A DNA stretch of 64,000 nucleotides, from the NCBI GenBank assembly GCA_964020085.1, contig OZ026597.1, forward strand, positions 20,556,521 to 20,620,520. The letters are read 5' to 3'. Below the pieces are notes generated by a model, which saw nothing but the letters and a program-made list of their open reading frames with translations, had not been told where the DNA came from and searched no databases. This document shows, piece by piece, positions 53,161-63,629 of this stretch. How positions within the stretch are numbered: position 1 is the stretch's first letter; every line of letters starts with the position of its first letter. The DNA comes from Micromussa lordhowensis (taxonomy: Eukaryota > Cnidaria > Anthozoa > Scleractinia > Lobophylliidae). The position numbers were made by a program, and so were the translations under genes.

Positions 53161-53997
53161 GATGATAGGGTGTAAATTATTATGATAAAAATAATAATAA
53201 CTCATTTATTTGAGACTTGAATAGTGTGTTTTGCTCTACACCTTGAATCACACTTATATTACATGTCTTCAAATCTGACTCAATATGCAGCACACCTTGG
53301 CTTCTAACAGCATTATTCTGAGCTCAGCATTTTGTTGTCCACATTAGTTCTTCTTTTTCCTCACTAAAATTAAAATAACAACAGTTTCCTTACTATTTGC
53401 AGCACAAATTCAAAGACTTTGATTATGTTTAAATGATTACAGTTACAGGACAATCCACATATGATCAAAGAACATACTTTTCAGCATAATTCGATGTCTG
53501 GTATTCATCCAGATTCCTGTCTTGAGGAAGTTGCTTCACATCCTTCAAAAAAAGAACATTCAGCATGTGATTGTTATATGTGTGTTCCGACCTCTCAGAT
53601 GAACACTGAGGGAATGGAACAAAGTGTTTTTGTTATACAGGTCAAAGTCATGATGTAATTATAAAGGCTCTATAAATGGTGTAAAGTGTTTCTTAAGTCA
53701 AAACAGACTCATGCACACCTATGAGGTGCCTCTAAATTGTTTACCAGACATTGCATTGTTGCTTGTTGTGTAATCAAGTTTCAGCAGAGAAATCAATAAG
53801 AGGGTCTTGAACAACAACAAGTCACAGGGTTGTTAAAAGTACCTGGGTGCTAGTGAAAATCTTCTACCTTTTGATCTGATTAATTATTTAGTCTTGAATG
53901 AATTTATTGTAACGTGCTATTGATCAGCATACATACAGTCTGTAAATTAAAATAGCACTATAAAAATTATTAAATTGTTCTTTTATTATTATTGTTC

Positions 53998-54000
<3 letters not shown>

Positions 54001-54063
<63 letters not shown>
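54001..54063. repeat. (TTA)n microsatellite
   Basis: About 20 TTA/ATT repeats, directly upstream of the gypsy remnant. Confidence 0.95.
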
Positions 54064-54064
<1 letters not shown>

Positions 54065-54853
54065 TATCTCAGCCAGCTACTCTGCAGACTTTTTCATCAG
54101 ATTCTTTAGAAACAGATGGCAAACGTTTCTGGCGACCCTGGAAATTCTGATGATAAATGGAGATGATAAAATGGTACAGGTGCGAAGGGCTTTCACAAGT
54201 CTCCGAAGTAGGAATTGTAGTGTTTAGCGTTACGCAGTGGTGTGACATGCTGTGTGTCATGTAGCTAAGCATGGTGGGAATAAAGTAATCAATACATGTG
54301 ATTCCAACATGGCTGGTGTACTGACTTTGTGTTGTCTAGCTTGTGTGATCCATAACCTCATTCAAAATATGACATTGGCCATGAGGATTGGCAAAACAAA
54401 TCGCTCCAAGATACTCATAACTGTCTGTGTGACCAAGTGTCTAACTTGTGATGGCTACAGCAATTCCACAATTCAAACTGTTCGAATACATGGGGATGGC
54501 GCGATTGCCCAATGATGGCAAAAATGGATCAAACGAGTCAAAAACCTCTTTGCTGCCGCTGCTATTAGTGATAAGAGACAGCAGGTTCTCTTACTGTACA
54601 ATGCCAGGAAGTATCTGAACTCTTTGACACTTTGACACCAGTGAAGATTTTGAAATGGCCAAAACGAAGTTGAACGTATACTTTAATCCAAGGAAGAATG
54701 TGGAATTTGAGATTTTCACTTTCGGTAGGCAAGGCAAAACCCATGTAAAACCATGAATTTGTATCACTCTTGCTTGCGACAGTTGGCAGCCACCTGTGAA
54801 TTTTTGCTGACGTTGACAAGGAAATTAAATCTCAAATAATTCAGTCATGCACT

Positions 54854-55165
54854 TTGCAGCGTCTTCGCCGGAAAGCATTGAGAGGTTCGACCACGACACT
54901 CAAAGCCCTGTTGGCCAAAGCAAGAGCGTTGGAAGTCTCGGGGCAGCAAGCGACTAGCATAGAATCCCCCAGAAGTGCCAATGCTGAGCTCTCTCAGATA
55001 TCCGAAACACTGGACAAGACAGCTTGTTGTTTTAAATGCGGAGAAAGTTGGCCACATAATACCAAAGCTGGGTGTCCTGCTCAGAATCGAAAGTGCAATT
55101 CCTGCAAAAAATATGACCATTATGCGCAGTATTGTCAAAGTTCTCAAGAGGGTCCAGGGCTGTCA
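54854..55165 (+). pseudogene. gypsy gag C terminus with two zinc knuckles
   Basis: STTTLKALLAKARALEVSGQ leads to CFKCGESWPHNTKAGC, then CNSCKKYDHYAQYC. The pair of Cys/His knuckles is typical of Ty3/gypsy nucleocapsid. The upstream gag lies in another frame. Confidence 0.75.
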
Positions 55166-55439
55166 TTCACCTGTAGCCTTGATCTTCACACCTGTAGCAA
55201 ACTTATTACTTTGTGGGTGAATTGTATCAACTACAGGCCAGTTCACCCATAACATCAAGGGCCCATCAAACATACTCAGCCGTACCAGGTGTTACGGGTT
55301 ATGGCCCTTGTTGACAGCCATGGGGTCAATCTGGTGGGAGGGGCGGAACACATTGAAAAGGAAACAGGAAGCGTAGACATTTCAAGCCCCTGCGAACCGT
55401 TAACCAAGTGAACGAAGAGTCAAAGCCACTCTCACTGCC

Positions 55440-55630
55440 ATCGAGTTCAGATTATGAATACATGTTCACATTAAGTTCTAGTACCAAGGTTAGTGCTCCC
55501 TTTGTGTCATTATAAGTCAACGGTGTCACATGCAAGTTCTTACTGGACTCTGGAGCCAGTGTGAACATTGTGAGTTATGATGTGTCGAAGATGTCTGACT
55601 GTAGACTAGAACCTTGTGATACTACATAAA
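55440..55630 (+). pseudogene. gypsy aspartic protease fragment
   Basis: VNGVTCKFLLDSGASVNIVS carries the D-S-G active-site triad of retroelement proteases. A stop (TAA at about 55513) precedes it, and the rest is frameshifted. Confidence 0.7.
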
Positions 55631-55699
55631 TTTCAAGGCCTTAGTGGAATCCAAGTGTCATTCAGTTGACTCTGAATTTCTCGCGGTAGATGGCAAAAC

Positions 55700-56068
55700 T
55701 TGGATACAAATCTGCTACAGAACTTGGAATACTGCAAATTGCAAATGCTGTGTCTATGGAAAGGAATGTGTTCCAAAATTACCCAAGTCTTTTTTAGTGG
55801 CTTTGGAAGGATGAAGAATGTTGAGGTCAAATTGCATATTGATGAGAATGTCAGGCCTATTCATCAATCACACAGACGCATCCCATTTCATCAACGAAAG
55901 AATCTTGAAGCTTGTGTTGAATCCTTGCTGCAACAGGATATTATTGAGCCCGCTGATGGTCCCACCCCCTGGGTATCTCCTGTGGTCTTGGTGCCCAAGC
56001 CCAAACAACCTGGTGGAGTACTGCTACATATATGCCTGGACATGAGGGAAGCTAACAAAGCAATATAA
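55700..56068 (+). pseudogene. gypsy reverse transcriptase, first half
   Basis: VKLHIDENVRPIHQSHRRIP, EACVESLLQQDIIEPADGPT and SPVVLVPKPKQ followed by CLDMREANKAI: the RT N terminus. It is cut off by the 13-bp target-site duplication of the inserted element. Confidence 0.85.
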
Positions 56069-56284
56069 TTTGGTTTTATCAACTGGGTTGATAATGTGAA
56101 TTGTCCACCGTAAAGAGATTCAGAAGCTGACGTTTCGAGCGTTAGCCCTTCGTCTGAGCGAATCCAATCCAATTGGATTCGCTCCGACGAAGGGCTAACG
56201 CTCGAAACGTCAGCTTCCGAATCTCTTTACGGTGGACAATTCACATTATCAACCCAGTTGATAAAACCAAATTATCTTGTAATA

Positions 56285-56321
<37 letters not shown>

Positions 56322-56332
56322 TGCCCCCTTTA
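56066..56332. mobile_element. 267-bp fold-back element with 13-bp TSD, copy 1
   Basis: Inserted in gypsy RT codons; TAACAAAGCAATA is duplicated at 56053-56065 and 56333-56345. Arms of ~95 bp (GTTTTATCAACTGGGTTGAT ... GCTGACGTTTCGAGCGTTAG and complement) meet at AATCCAATCCAATTGGATT. An unpaired ~62-bp tail (CCCACCGACGCAGCACCACA ... TTGCCCCCTTTA) follows. The tail makes the element asymmetric, unlike a simple MITE. Confidence 0.9.
56176..56212 (+). ncRNA. hammerhead-ribozyme-like core (degenerate)
   Basis: GACGA, then a GGGC/GCTC stem around TAAC, then GAAAC and GTC follow the order of a type I hammerhead (CUGANGA - stem II - GAAA - stem III). The first box is incomplete (CCGACGA here), so self-cleavage is doubtful for this copy. 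Hammerheads are known in Penelope-like elements and retrozymes. Confidence 0.35.
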
Positions 56333-56345
56333 TAACAAAGCAATA

Positions 56346-56975
56346 GCTTGAGAAAGACACCTTATGCCTACCCTTGATGAAGTGGTACATGACCTCAATG
56401 GTGCAAAAGTGTTTAGCAAACTCAATCTCAATCAAGGATATCATCAGCTGGTCCTACACCCATACTCCAGGCATATCACCACCTTCTCCATTCATCTTGG
56501 TCTGTACAGGTACAAGTGTACAGGTACAGGTACAAGCGTACGGCCGAAAATTTCAGGATGTAATTGCTACTGCTATTAGTGACAAACCCAATGTCAAGAA
56601 CATTAGGGATGATGTCAAAATCCATGAGTCAACACAGAGGAGCATGACAAGACCTTGCATGCTGTCTTAACGCGCTTCAAGGAGTTGAACCTGGCTCTGA
56701 AGAAAGAAAAGTGTCAATTTTACATGCTGCGTATGGATTTCTTTGGCACGGTCTTTAGTGCAGATGGTATGTCACCTGATCCTGCAAAGGTGGAAGCAAT
56801 CAAGCAAACAGAAGCACCTATCTCGGTGAGCGATGTGTGCAGCCTGTCAGGCATGACCAACTATGTGTCTCGTTTTATATGTGGTTATGCAGACATTGTG
56901 GCTCCTTTGCGTGACCTCACTCACAAAGGTGTGGAATCCAGGTGGGAAGATGTTCACAAAGCAGTGAACAGTTAA
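56346..56975 (+). pseudogene. gypsy reverse transcriptase, second half
   Basis: MPTLDEVVHDLNGAKVFSKL and NLNQGYHQLVLHPYSRHITT hold the first RT Asp region as KLNLNQ (Asp replaced by Asn). The active-site block reads IRDDV. Then RFKELNLALKKEKCQFYMLR, FFGTVFSADGMSPDPAKVEA and LSGMTNYVSRFI follow. Frameshifts near 56560-56660. A stop ends it at 56975 before RNase H. Confidence 0.8.
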
Positions 56976-57515
56976 CCGCCATGTTGGTAAATGAGTAACA
57001 AAGAAGTCATTTTTGTTTTAAACACTACCTCAAATAGATTTCTGCTTCAGTGGATATAAACTATCACTGAGAGATATGAGCCTGGAAATGTATTCAAGGT
57101 AAACCTTTTGATGTCCAGAATGTTGGAAATTGCATTTCGGAGCTTCTAGATTTCAAATTTTTTTGGAGGAGGGGGGGGGGGGGGGGCATGCACATAGACT
57201 GGCCCCCCCAGAGCCAATACTTAGAGAGGCTGAATCATATCTTGCAATAGAATTGAGCCTCAACAAAGTATGAGCACACATGGCAAATTAAAGAGAAAAA
57301 ACTGCAAGTCCAAAATGTTAAAAAATAAGGAGAACATCAAGGGAACAAGAATGTCTCAAGTTTGACTTTCCTCTTTTGCTATAGCTCGACATTTGATTTT
57401 CAAATCCAGTTTTTAGCACTTTACAGCCTTAAAATGACAACTTTATAATCAAAATTTTGCTTATACATGTACTGTATCATACTGCACACCTCCTGGTACG
57501 CAATCTTTAAGCTTA
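56976..57515. other. no gene recognised; 16-base G run
   Basis: AT-rich, with a G16 run at 57171-57186 preceded by GGAGGA. Confidence 0.4.
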
Positions 57516-57520
57516 CTTAC

Positions 57521-57583
57521 CTCAAGCTGTTCTTTGGGAGACCACTGTTCTTTAAGCTGCTTGCACACTAACTGTTTTGTTTC
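57521..57583 (-). CDS. candidate internal exon, unknown host gene
   Basis: Acceptor TTTTTTTCTTTCTTTAG and donor GAG|GTAAGT bracket exactly 63 nt, phase 0 at both ends, open in frame: ETKQLVCKQLKEQWSPKEQ then LE. Glu/Lys/Gln-rich and helical in character. No family recognised, but the splice signals are strong and the codon content is plausible. Confidence 0.45.
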
Positions 57584-59450
57584 CTAAAGAAAGAAAAAAA
57601 GAAACTCAAGATCTCAGAAATGGGCCTTGAAGGCTTGACTGCCAAAATAAAACTGCATGAAAGGCTTGGCACAGCATAATGCAACCTTTGCGTTTCTCTT
57701 AGTAATTTGTTGTGCGTTTTTAGTAAGTAATTAGAGTGTATTGTAATTCCTCAAGTAACATATTGTACATGTAAGTCATAATAATTATTGCGTATTGTTA
57801 AGTAAGTAACATAATGCAAAGTATTGTAAATAGGTTTTTCTTTTTCATGTATTGTAAGTGATGTTTGTAAGACAGTAAAAGCATCAAAAATAAAAAAATA
57901 ATAATAATGCAACCTTTGAAAAAGCAGTCACACAAGGGCTGTGCAACTCTGGAAAATGGTGGTAATTTGCCTAAATTTACCCATTGATATCAATTTATTG
58001 TTGATATACTCTGCGTGCTTGGACAGGTTCTGTTTAAATTTTCTGCCAAACATTCACTTTTCAATGCAATATAAAAAAACCTCAAATGCTTGAGTGCAAC
58101 CAAAACAATAATCTCACACTAGGAAGAGAAAAGATTCACTCAGCTTGAAATTTGACTTTTCAGTTCTTCTCGTCTTGAACAGAAAGAAGTCTGTCAGCCC
58201 ACATCATTGGAAAGCAGACACATCAATCATTTAAATGGTTGCATGCTCGCAGCCAGAAGAAGCAAATCGATCTAATGTCTTAATTTACAGGCCTTGGCAT
58301 ATTTTTTTGTTGCAAACATTTAATTTGGTCTCAGGCAAAATAATTCAAAAAACAACATGCACACAAAAATAAGAACAACATAAAATTGACATTTCTTCCT
58401 TTATAGCGATTTTGCAATTTTGCGAACAATGAGAAATTCTGAGAGAATTAAAGCACTTATTGGATTAAATTATTAGAGAAGTTTAGCAAAATAGACCATG
58501 AAGTTACATTTTAAACCATGTTAGTTACACAAGAGTTTCGATTATACTACAAACTTAAGAATTCTCTGTGTGCGCACATACACAACACTACCTAAAGACA
58601 TGTTCTTTACAGCATTAAAATCAAAATACCTTTAAGCAGGATTTTAAACTTTTCTTCAAATTGAGATATATTGTAGATAACCTTGTGTAATTTAAATTCA
58701 TGCATTAAAAAGTGGGGAAAACGAGCATTTATTTCACTGTCAAGCTTTGCTTCAGAGAAATCCCTTCTACAGAGGAATCACCTTAAGATCAGTTTTAGAT
58801 CTCAGATCAGAGATAGATCTATACAACCATGTTATATCAATGGAGCGGTTGAACTCATCTCAAACGCTTTGTCACCTGGGGTTAATGGATGGGCTAAACA
58901 GAAAACACAAGGGCAAGAATATCACCGACAGTGCAATAGGACTCCAGCGGGTATTCTGTTGAAAGTCGGCGGGTACACATGTATTTAACTTTCAAACATT
59001 CTCCACAGAGAAATTCTCCTGGGCTTCTCATACTACTCTGGTGGGTGCTGTTCCAAGGTAGCCACCTACTTCAAATCTTATTGAAAGCACTGCACTGATA
59101 TTGGCAAATTAAGAACAAAACAAAAAGTAATAACTAAGAGAAAGGAAATGAGAATGAAATGTTATATTTTGTATTATTTCTTAATAATGCCCGCAGGTTT
59201 TAACTTCAATTTTTGCCTCTCTAGCACAATATGTGAATAACTATTGTTATTAATTGTAACACTATCCAAATATGGTCATGATGCTCTCGATATCTGTCAT
59301 CCGTAGGTAACAGATATCCGGCGGTATTACGTAGCTTCGTACGTGGGAAGAAAAAGTGAAGTGAGAAAATGTCAACAGAGAGATTTAAAAATGTTAGGCT
59401 GTTTTATTATCAATTTGTTGAATAAAAAAATAATTATCCCACTCAATCTC
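57584..59450. other. no gene recognised
   Basis: AT-rich intron-like sequence. Open frames at 58683 and 58747 have no splice support or domains. Confidence 0.35.
59283..59325. repeat. short hairpin GATATCTGTCATCCG
   Basis: GATATCTGTCATCC and GGTAACAGATATC nearly pair around a short loop, followed by CGGCGGTATTACG. Confidence 0.5.
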
Positions 59451-59452
59451 GC

Positions 59453-59518
59453 GGAATATCGTCTGATTTTAACCGACTCCGCCTATGGCCTCGTCGGCTA
59501 AGTATCAGACGATATTCC
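59453..59518. repeat. fold-back repeat
   Basis: GGAATATCGTCTGAT and ATCAGACGATATTCC at the ends, with ACCGACTCCGCC and GGCCTCGTCGGCT inside forming a second pairing. Confidence 0.7.
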
Positions 59519-59726
59519 AGATATATGGCTTAAGGATAAACCTAAGTTCCATGGCATTTTCTCAGATAAAAAGCTTGTTGATTCATTCTTGAGATCTGTA
59601 TTTACAAGTAATTACATCGGAAATTAATGAAAGAATGTTGACCAAAAGGGGAAGACAACAGAGTTTGCTTATGTTCATTGAAATTATATTTAAACAAGAA
59701 GCAGCTGATGTCATTTAAAATCAGTC

Positions 59727-59805
59727 AGTACAAAATGCAGACTGCAGACTGCAGACCGGGTACAAAATGCAGACTGCAGACTGGGTACAAAACGGAGACT
59801 GAGAA
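59727..59805. repeat. ~30-bp minisatellite with CTGCAG
   Basis: TACAAAATGCAGACTGCAGA, then CTGCAGACCGGGTACAAAAT and GGGTACAAAACGGAGACTG: about 2.5 units. Confidence 0.8.
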
Positions 59806-59845
59806 GAGAGAAAACATCTGATACAACTCATCTGATACAACTTAC

Positions 59846-59939
59846 CGAGTGTCATAAAGTCACTTTTCCATCGCCATCTTTCACAATCAGTAGCATTGTT
59901 GTGGAATATTCGTTTCTTCATATATTTTGTCTTAAGCAA
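59846..59939 (-). CDS. candidate first or internal exon, unknown host gene
   Basis: Reads MLKTKYMKKRIFHNN, then ATDCERWRWKSDFMTL, with a CTCG|GTAAGT donor in phase 1. If the TTGCTTAAG at 59931-59939 is an acceptor, the exon is internal and starts at 59930; if not, the ATG at 59939 could be the start. On the same strand as the exon at 57521. Not recognised. Confidence 0.35.
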
Positions 59940-60125
59940 AGCGGCCAGGCCACAGTTGATCTTAAATAGAATTTCAAGCCTTCATAGTCTTCTATCTTCT
60001 CCCTTTTGTGCACAAGCTGTCATATCAATAGTTAAAAATAGCAACATGCAATATGATATTGAGGACAAGTGACATCAAATGACCATCTTTCCATGTGGGA
60101 CCTCCACTGTCTTCCATTCGGCAGC

Positions 60126-60165
60126 ATGGCAGCCTTTCCAATCAGCAAGTTGGCTGGCAAATCAG
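60126..60165 (+). CDS. candidate first coding exon, unknown host gene
   Basis: AGCATGGCAGCC is a good start context; it reads MAAFPISKLAGKS and then TCAG|GTAAGC in phase 1. An in-frame upstream ATG at 60093 would add MWDLHCLPFGS. The hydrophobic-basic start could be a targeting peptide. It lies about 190 bp from the divergent candidate at 59939. Confidence 0.35.
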
Positions 60166-60284
60166 GTAAGCAGCGGATAAATAGCCTATGGCATTAAAAA
60201 CAAAAGCAAGGAATAAGCAAAAGCAAGGAATATTCCACAATAAAGCTAAGTTTTGTGAAACAGGGTTTGTACTCATGGAAGCTC

Positions 60285-60600
60285 TTAAAATTGCATGACC
60301 TTTTCCATAACCTTTCCGAGTTTTCCATGACCTAAGTTTGGCAGTTGTTCGGACAGTAGTATCAAAACAATCATTTATTTTACGTATTGTCCAGCATTAT
60401 AATGCATAAAATGCGTGCTTGTGTCTATTTCTACTGAAATTAAAGGTTGTTGCCGACTGACTTCATTCTGAATGCATATTTCTTTGCCATGACTTTTCCA
60501 TGACCTTCACTTAAATTCCATGACCTTCCAGGCCTGGAAATTGAAATAATAAATTCTGGCATGACTTTCCAGGTTTTTCATGACACATCCAAACCCTGTG
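60285..60600. repeat. TTCCATGACC-rich dispersed repeat
   Basis: CATGACCTTTTCCATAACC, TTTTCCATGACC, CTTTTCCATGACCTTCAC, TTCCATGACCTTCCAGG and GACTTTCCAGGTTTTTCATG recur at the two ends of a ~310-bp block. This resembles a repeat type common in animal genomes. Confidence 0.5.
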
Positions 60601-61149
60601 AAAGATGACTGTGCAAAAACAAATGCACAACACTCTGTATATTTGTGTGAATACAGTACCATCTACTTTATTCATAAGGGGAAATACTCAAATCAGTCAC
60701 ACAGAGTTTGTTTATGACAAATCAGCATGCAGTTGCAAATGTTTGCTTATATTTGTGCTTCCAACTTAGAGTAATGTACTTAGAAAAATATACTTTTACA
60801 AAATAGCTTTTACTCTTAAACATTACCAGTTAATGTGAGAATATTGAGTATGAAATTTGAAGGCTAATGTAAATATTTTAGTTCTGTTAAAAAGTGAGTT
60901 TATGGAAATTGGCAACGTTATGCAATGTATCAACAAATGGTAGTTTATACAGGGCACCTCTTAAAACTGGCATGGACTTTGACACTATGATATATCTGTC
61001 ATTTAAATTCATTTAAATTAACACAGGTTAAAAGTTGGCTAGTGAATTCATGGATTTAAGGTATATTTTAAAGTGACGGCATTGAATGCACTCTCATAAT
61101 AATCTTTGATTACTACTAGTTTTAAAATTTTAACAAATGGCGAGGTAGA

Positions 61150-61655
61150 ACATGCAGACTGTGAAAAACCTACTAAAGAAGGCATCAGACCCATACAAAG
61201 CCCTAATGGCATATCATGCCACTCCCCTTGAAAGTGGCCTCGCCCCGCTGAACTTCTGAGGGGAAGGAAAATCTGCACCATGGTTCCTATCCTGCCAAGC
61301 CACCTGTAACCTAACTGGCCTTACTTAGAGCAGTTCAGGGAGAAGGATTCTGCAGTAAAATCCAAACAGAAGAAGAATTTTTATAAACAACACTCTGCTA
61401 AGAGCCCCCCAGACCTCTTTCCAGGAGATCCTGTCTGGTTACCTAGTAAAAAGGTTGAACGGACGGTGATAGATGAAGCTGGCACTCCTTGGTCCTACAC
61501 AGTTGCAATGCAGAATGGCCAGCTAAGGAGAAACAGGTGCCACCTAAACCTCCTCCCTGAAACGCCCAGCGAAATGGAGAGTACACCCTGTGGAGAACCC
61601 TCTCCCTGTGAGAGAACCGACAGCCAAGTGTGCACTACCCACTTGTTGGCCTAAG
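61150..61655 (+). pseudogene. gypsy integrase C-terminal fragment
   Basis: KNLLKKASDPYKALMAYHAT and PLESGLAPLNF (stop) come from the end of the integrase core. After frameshifts, DPVWLPSKK-like sequence (near 61430-61450) leads to TVIDEAGTPWSYTVAMQNGQ and LRRNRCHLNLLPETP, the usual C terminus of K02A2.6-like gypsy pol. The stop is at 61652-61654. RNase H and the integrase zinc domain are absent here. Confidence 0.75.
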
Positions 61656-62200
61656 GAGAAGTACCCGAAGCAGCAGAGAAATAAGAGTTCCAGAACGTTT
61701 CCGAGAATAGCTGATTTTGGACTGTTTATTTGCTTTTTCACTTTGTTATAAGACAGTTAACAATTATTCTTTGAAATCGAGGTAAATATTCTGCCACTAT
61801 TCACCAAGATCGAGAAGAATAATTGTTTTAGTATATACACAGGAAGTGATCTCAACAACATTTTCAGAAGGAAACCATTAAAAATCGATTTAATTGATCT
61901 CTCAATTCATGCGTGGAAAACGTGCAAAGCATGCGCGAATTCGCGAAACGCATTATTCACTCGGTAGGGGGTGAATAATGCTCATTAGCCAGAGATAGCG
62001 AACCAATCAGATTGCTTAAAACAATATATACTAATCTTAGTTATTCGTTATAGTTGATAGAAACCTACAGTACTGAGTAGTTCATAGGTTGAACTGAGAG
62101 TTCCTCTCTGAACTTCTTGCTTAGAAAGGGAGATGTGATGTAAGCTGTTACGTAGGCCATTGTTTCCCAGAGGCCCTTGCGACATGCCATGTGCTCGCAG
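61656..62200. other. no gene recognised
   Basis: AT-rich. It includes an AATAATG-type inverted pair near 61950-61985 (GCATTATTCAC ... GTGAATAATGC), a short perfect hairpin. Confidence 0.45.
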
Positions 62201-62201
62201 C

Positions 62202-62369
62202 CATAGACCCTTTGCATAAATGGCGCCTACATTTGAATAACAATACTTTATACATCCTTAGCCTCGTGCTCATGTTTTCAGACAAAGGATTTTTTCACAT
62301 GAATGTGAGGCTAAGGATGTATAAGTATTGTTATTCAAATTTAGGCGCCATTTATGCAAAGGGTCTATG
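62202..62369. mobile_element. 168-bp near-perfect fold-back MITE
   Basis: CATAGACCCTTTGCATAAAT and the next ~50 bp (GGCGCC, TTTGAATAACAATACTT, ATACATCCTTAGCCTC) are mirrored down to ATTTATGCAAAGGGTCTATG. Arms of ~72 bp with only a few mismatches and a ~25-bp loop; likely a recent insertion. Confidence 0.92.
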
Positions 62370-62890
62370 TTGCTTGATTAAACGTGTTGTTGTTGTTGCC
62401 TTCGGTTCTGTCTCATAGTCGATTACCTAGCTAACATTACAGTCCGCATCACTGATTCATGCTTTCTTTACGATGCAGTTTCTGAGTGAAAGAGAATTCC
62501 ACATCTTAGACATCTACTGTCTTGAAATTAAAGCTTGGTTAGTTTCATAATGAACAACCTTACCTTCAACAAATGTACTTGTACAGAGTCGCCGCTCAAT
62601 CAAGATACCACTGCACTAGTTAACAACCGCGAGGAATCCTTTTTTCTGCAAACAACTATTGACAACGTACCGTAGAAGTATGAGCAATGAAATGCAAAAT
62701 CCTTCTTTGCATTCGCTCAACTTCGTTTTATGCTCCAGATCCCACTCGGTCTTCGACAATACCGACATAATCCTGACAGGGGAGGGCGGGGAAGGCAGGG
62801 AGATGAGCGTGTATTCTTGTTGGTTTGTAGGGAAGACTCCGTTCATCTCCTGCGAAGTCAAGAAAGTCTCTCACCTTTGCAGGCGAAAAC

Positions 62891-63297
62891 ATGGAGAACA
62901 CCTCATCCATTTCTTCGGAACGGGAAAACGAGATGCTTAGTAAACTAAATGTGGAAAATCTTCCGAGCGCTGGCGAAAAATCTTGTATCTTAATCAGTCG
63001 GGAAACGTGACTGTGAGAATTCCTAGAGATTCTCAAACTAAAACACTACTGAAGAACATTGCCGCCAAGAAATGGCGAGAAGTTTCCAATGGAATCTTAA
63101 AGCATGTGGAAATTATGCCTGAACTGTCCATAGGAATCTGTAAACTCGTGTCAAAGGAATTTGACGAATACATGAAGTCTGAATGTATGTTGGATGAACT
63201 CGCTGGTTTTTCAAACAAACTGTTCATGGACATGATGGAAGAGGTGAGAGTTTTCTGTCCCAGGCTTATTGAAGCCTTACCTTTTCACCTGGACTAA
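62891..63297 (+). pseudogene. unassigned, frameshifted coding stretch
   Basis: One frame starts at an ATG in good context (MENTSSISSERENEMLSKL ... GEKSCILISRET, stop at 63008). The next frame continues VTVRIPRDSQTKTLLKNIAA, KWREVSNGILKHVEIMPELS, FDEYMKSECMLDELAGFSNK and VRVFCPRLIEALPFHLD to TAA. The two join if one frameshift near 63005 is allowed. The content resembles uncharacterised proteins that are often repeated in cnidarian genomes, so a transposon origin is likely. Confidence 0.35.
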
Positions 63298-63629
63298 ATC
63301 AAGCCCTACTTCACCCCTGGGCCAGTTTTAAAAGCCCTACATGTTTACTATAAATTTCTTTTTATAGCTTAAGTGTCACGGTTTATGAGAACAGTGAGCG
63401 CTAGGATGGGAAGCCTGGGTTGCTGTAGTCCAGGAAACCAGTCCCTGAACTCACCCTTCCCCGTCCGAGGGATAGGGAGATTGGCCACTTTCTCCCACTT
63501 TCGTCATCCCCTCTCTACCTCGCGTCCGAACGACGGTGGGGAAACCATATATGGCAAAACGTTTAAGAAACTCGCGCGTTCCTAGCGTCCATTTCAAGAA
63601 TGAACAATAGAACGACTTTATAAAGCTTG

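Larger units (their letters stand above)
54500..56975 (+). mobile_element. Ty3/gypsy-type retroelement, gag to RT, decayed
   Basis: Order gag - zinc knuckles - protease - RT. Gag pieces near 54510-54850 (RVKNLFAAAAISDKRQQVLL, ELFDTLTPV, MAKTKLNVYFNPRKNVEFEI) lie in shifting frames. The RT is split by the 267-bp element at 56066-56332, and a CGA-to-TGA-type stop follows the insertion. No LTRs were recognised. An integrase fragment of a similar element lies at 61150-61655 and may be the other end or a separate copy. Confidence 0.8.

Noticed and set aside
60126..60165. OPA3 first exon
   Set aside because: AFPISKL loosely recalls the OPA3 start, but OPA3 is not known to be split after 13 codons and no following exon was found.
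54500..61655. One continuous gypsy element from gag to integrase
   Set aside because: RNase H and most of integrase are missing and exon-like sequence lies at 57.5 kb, so a single element spanning 7 kb is not supported; two fragments are more likely.
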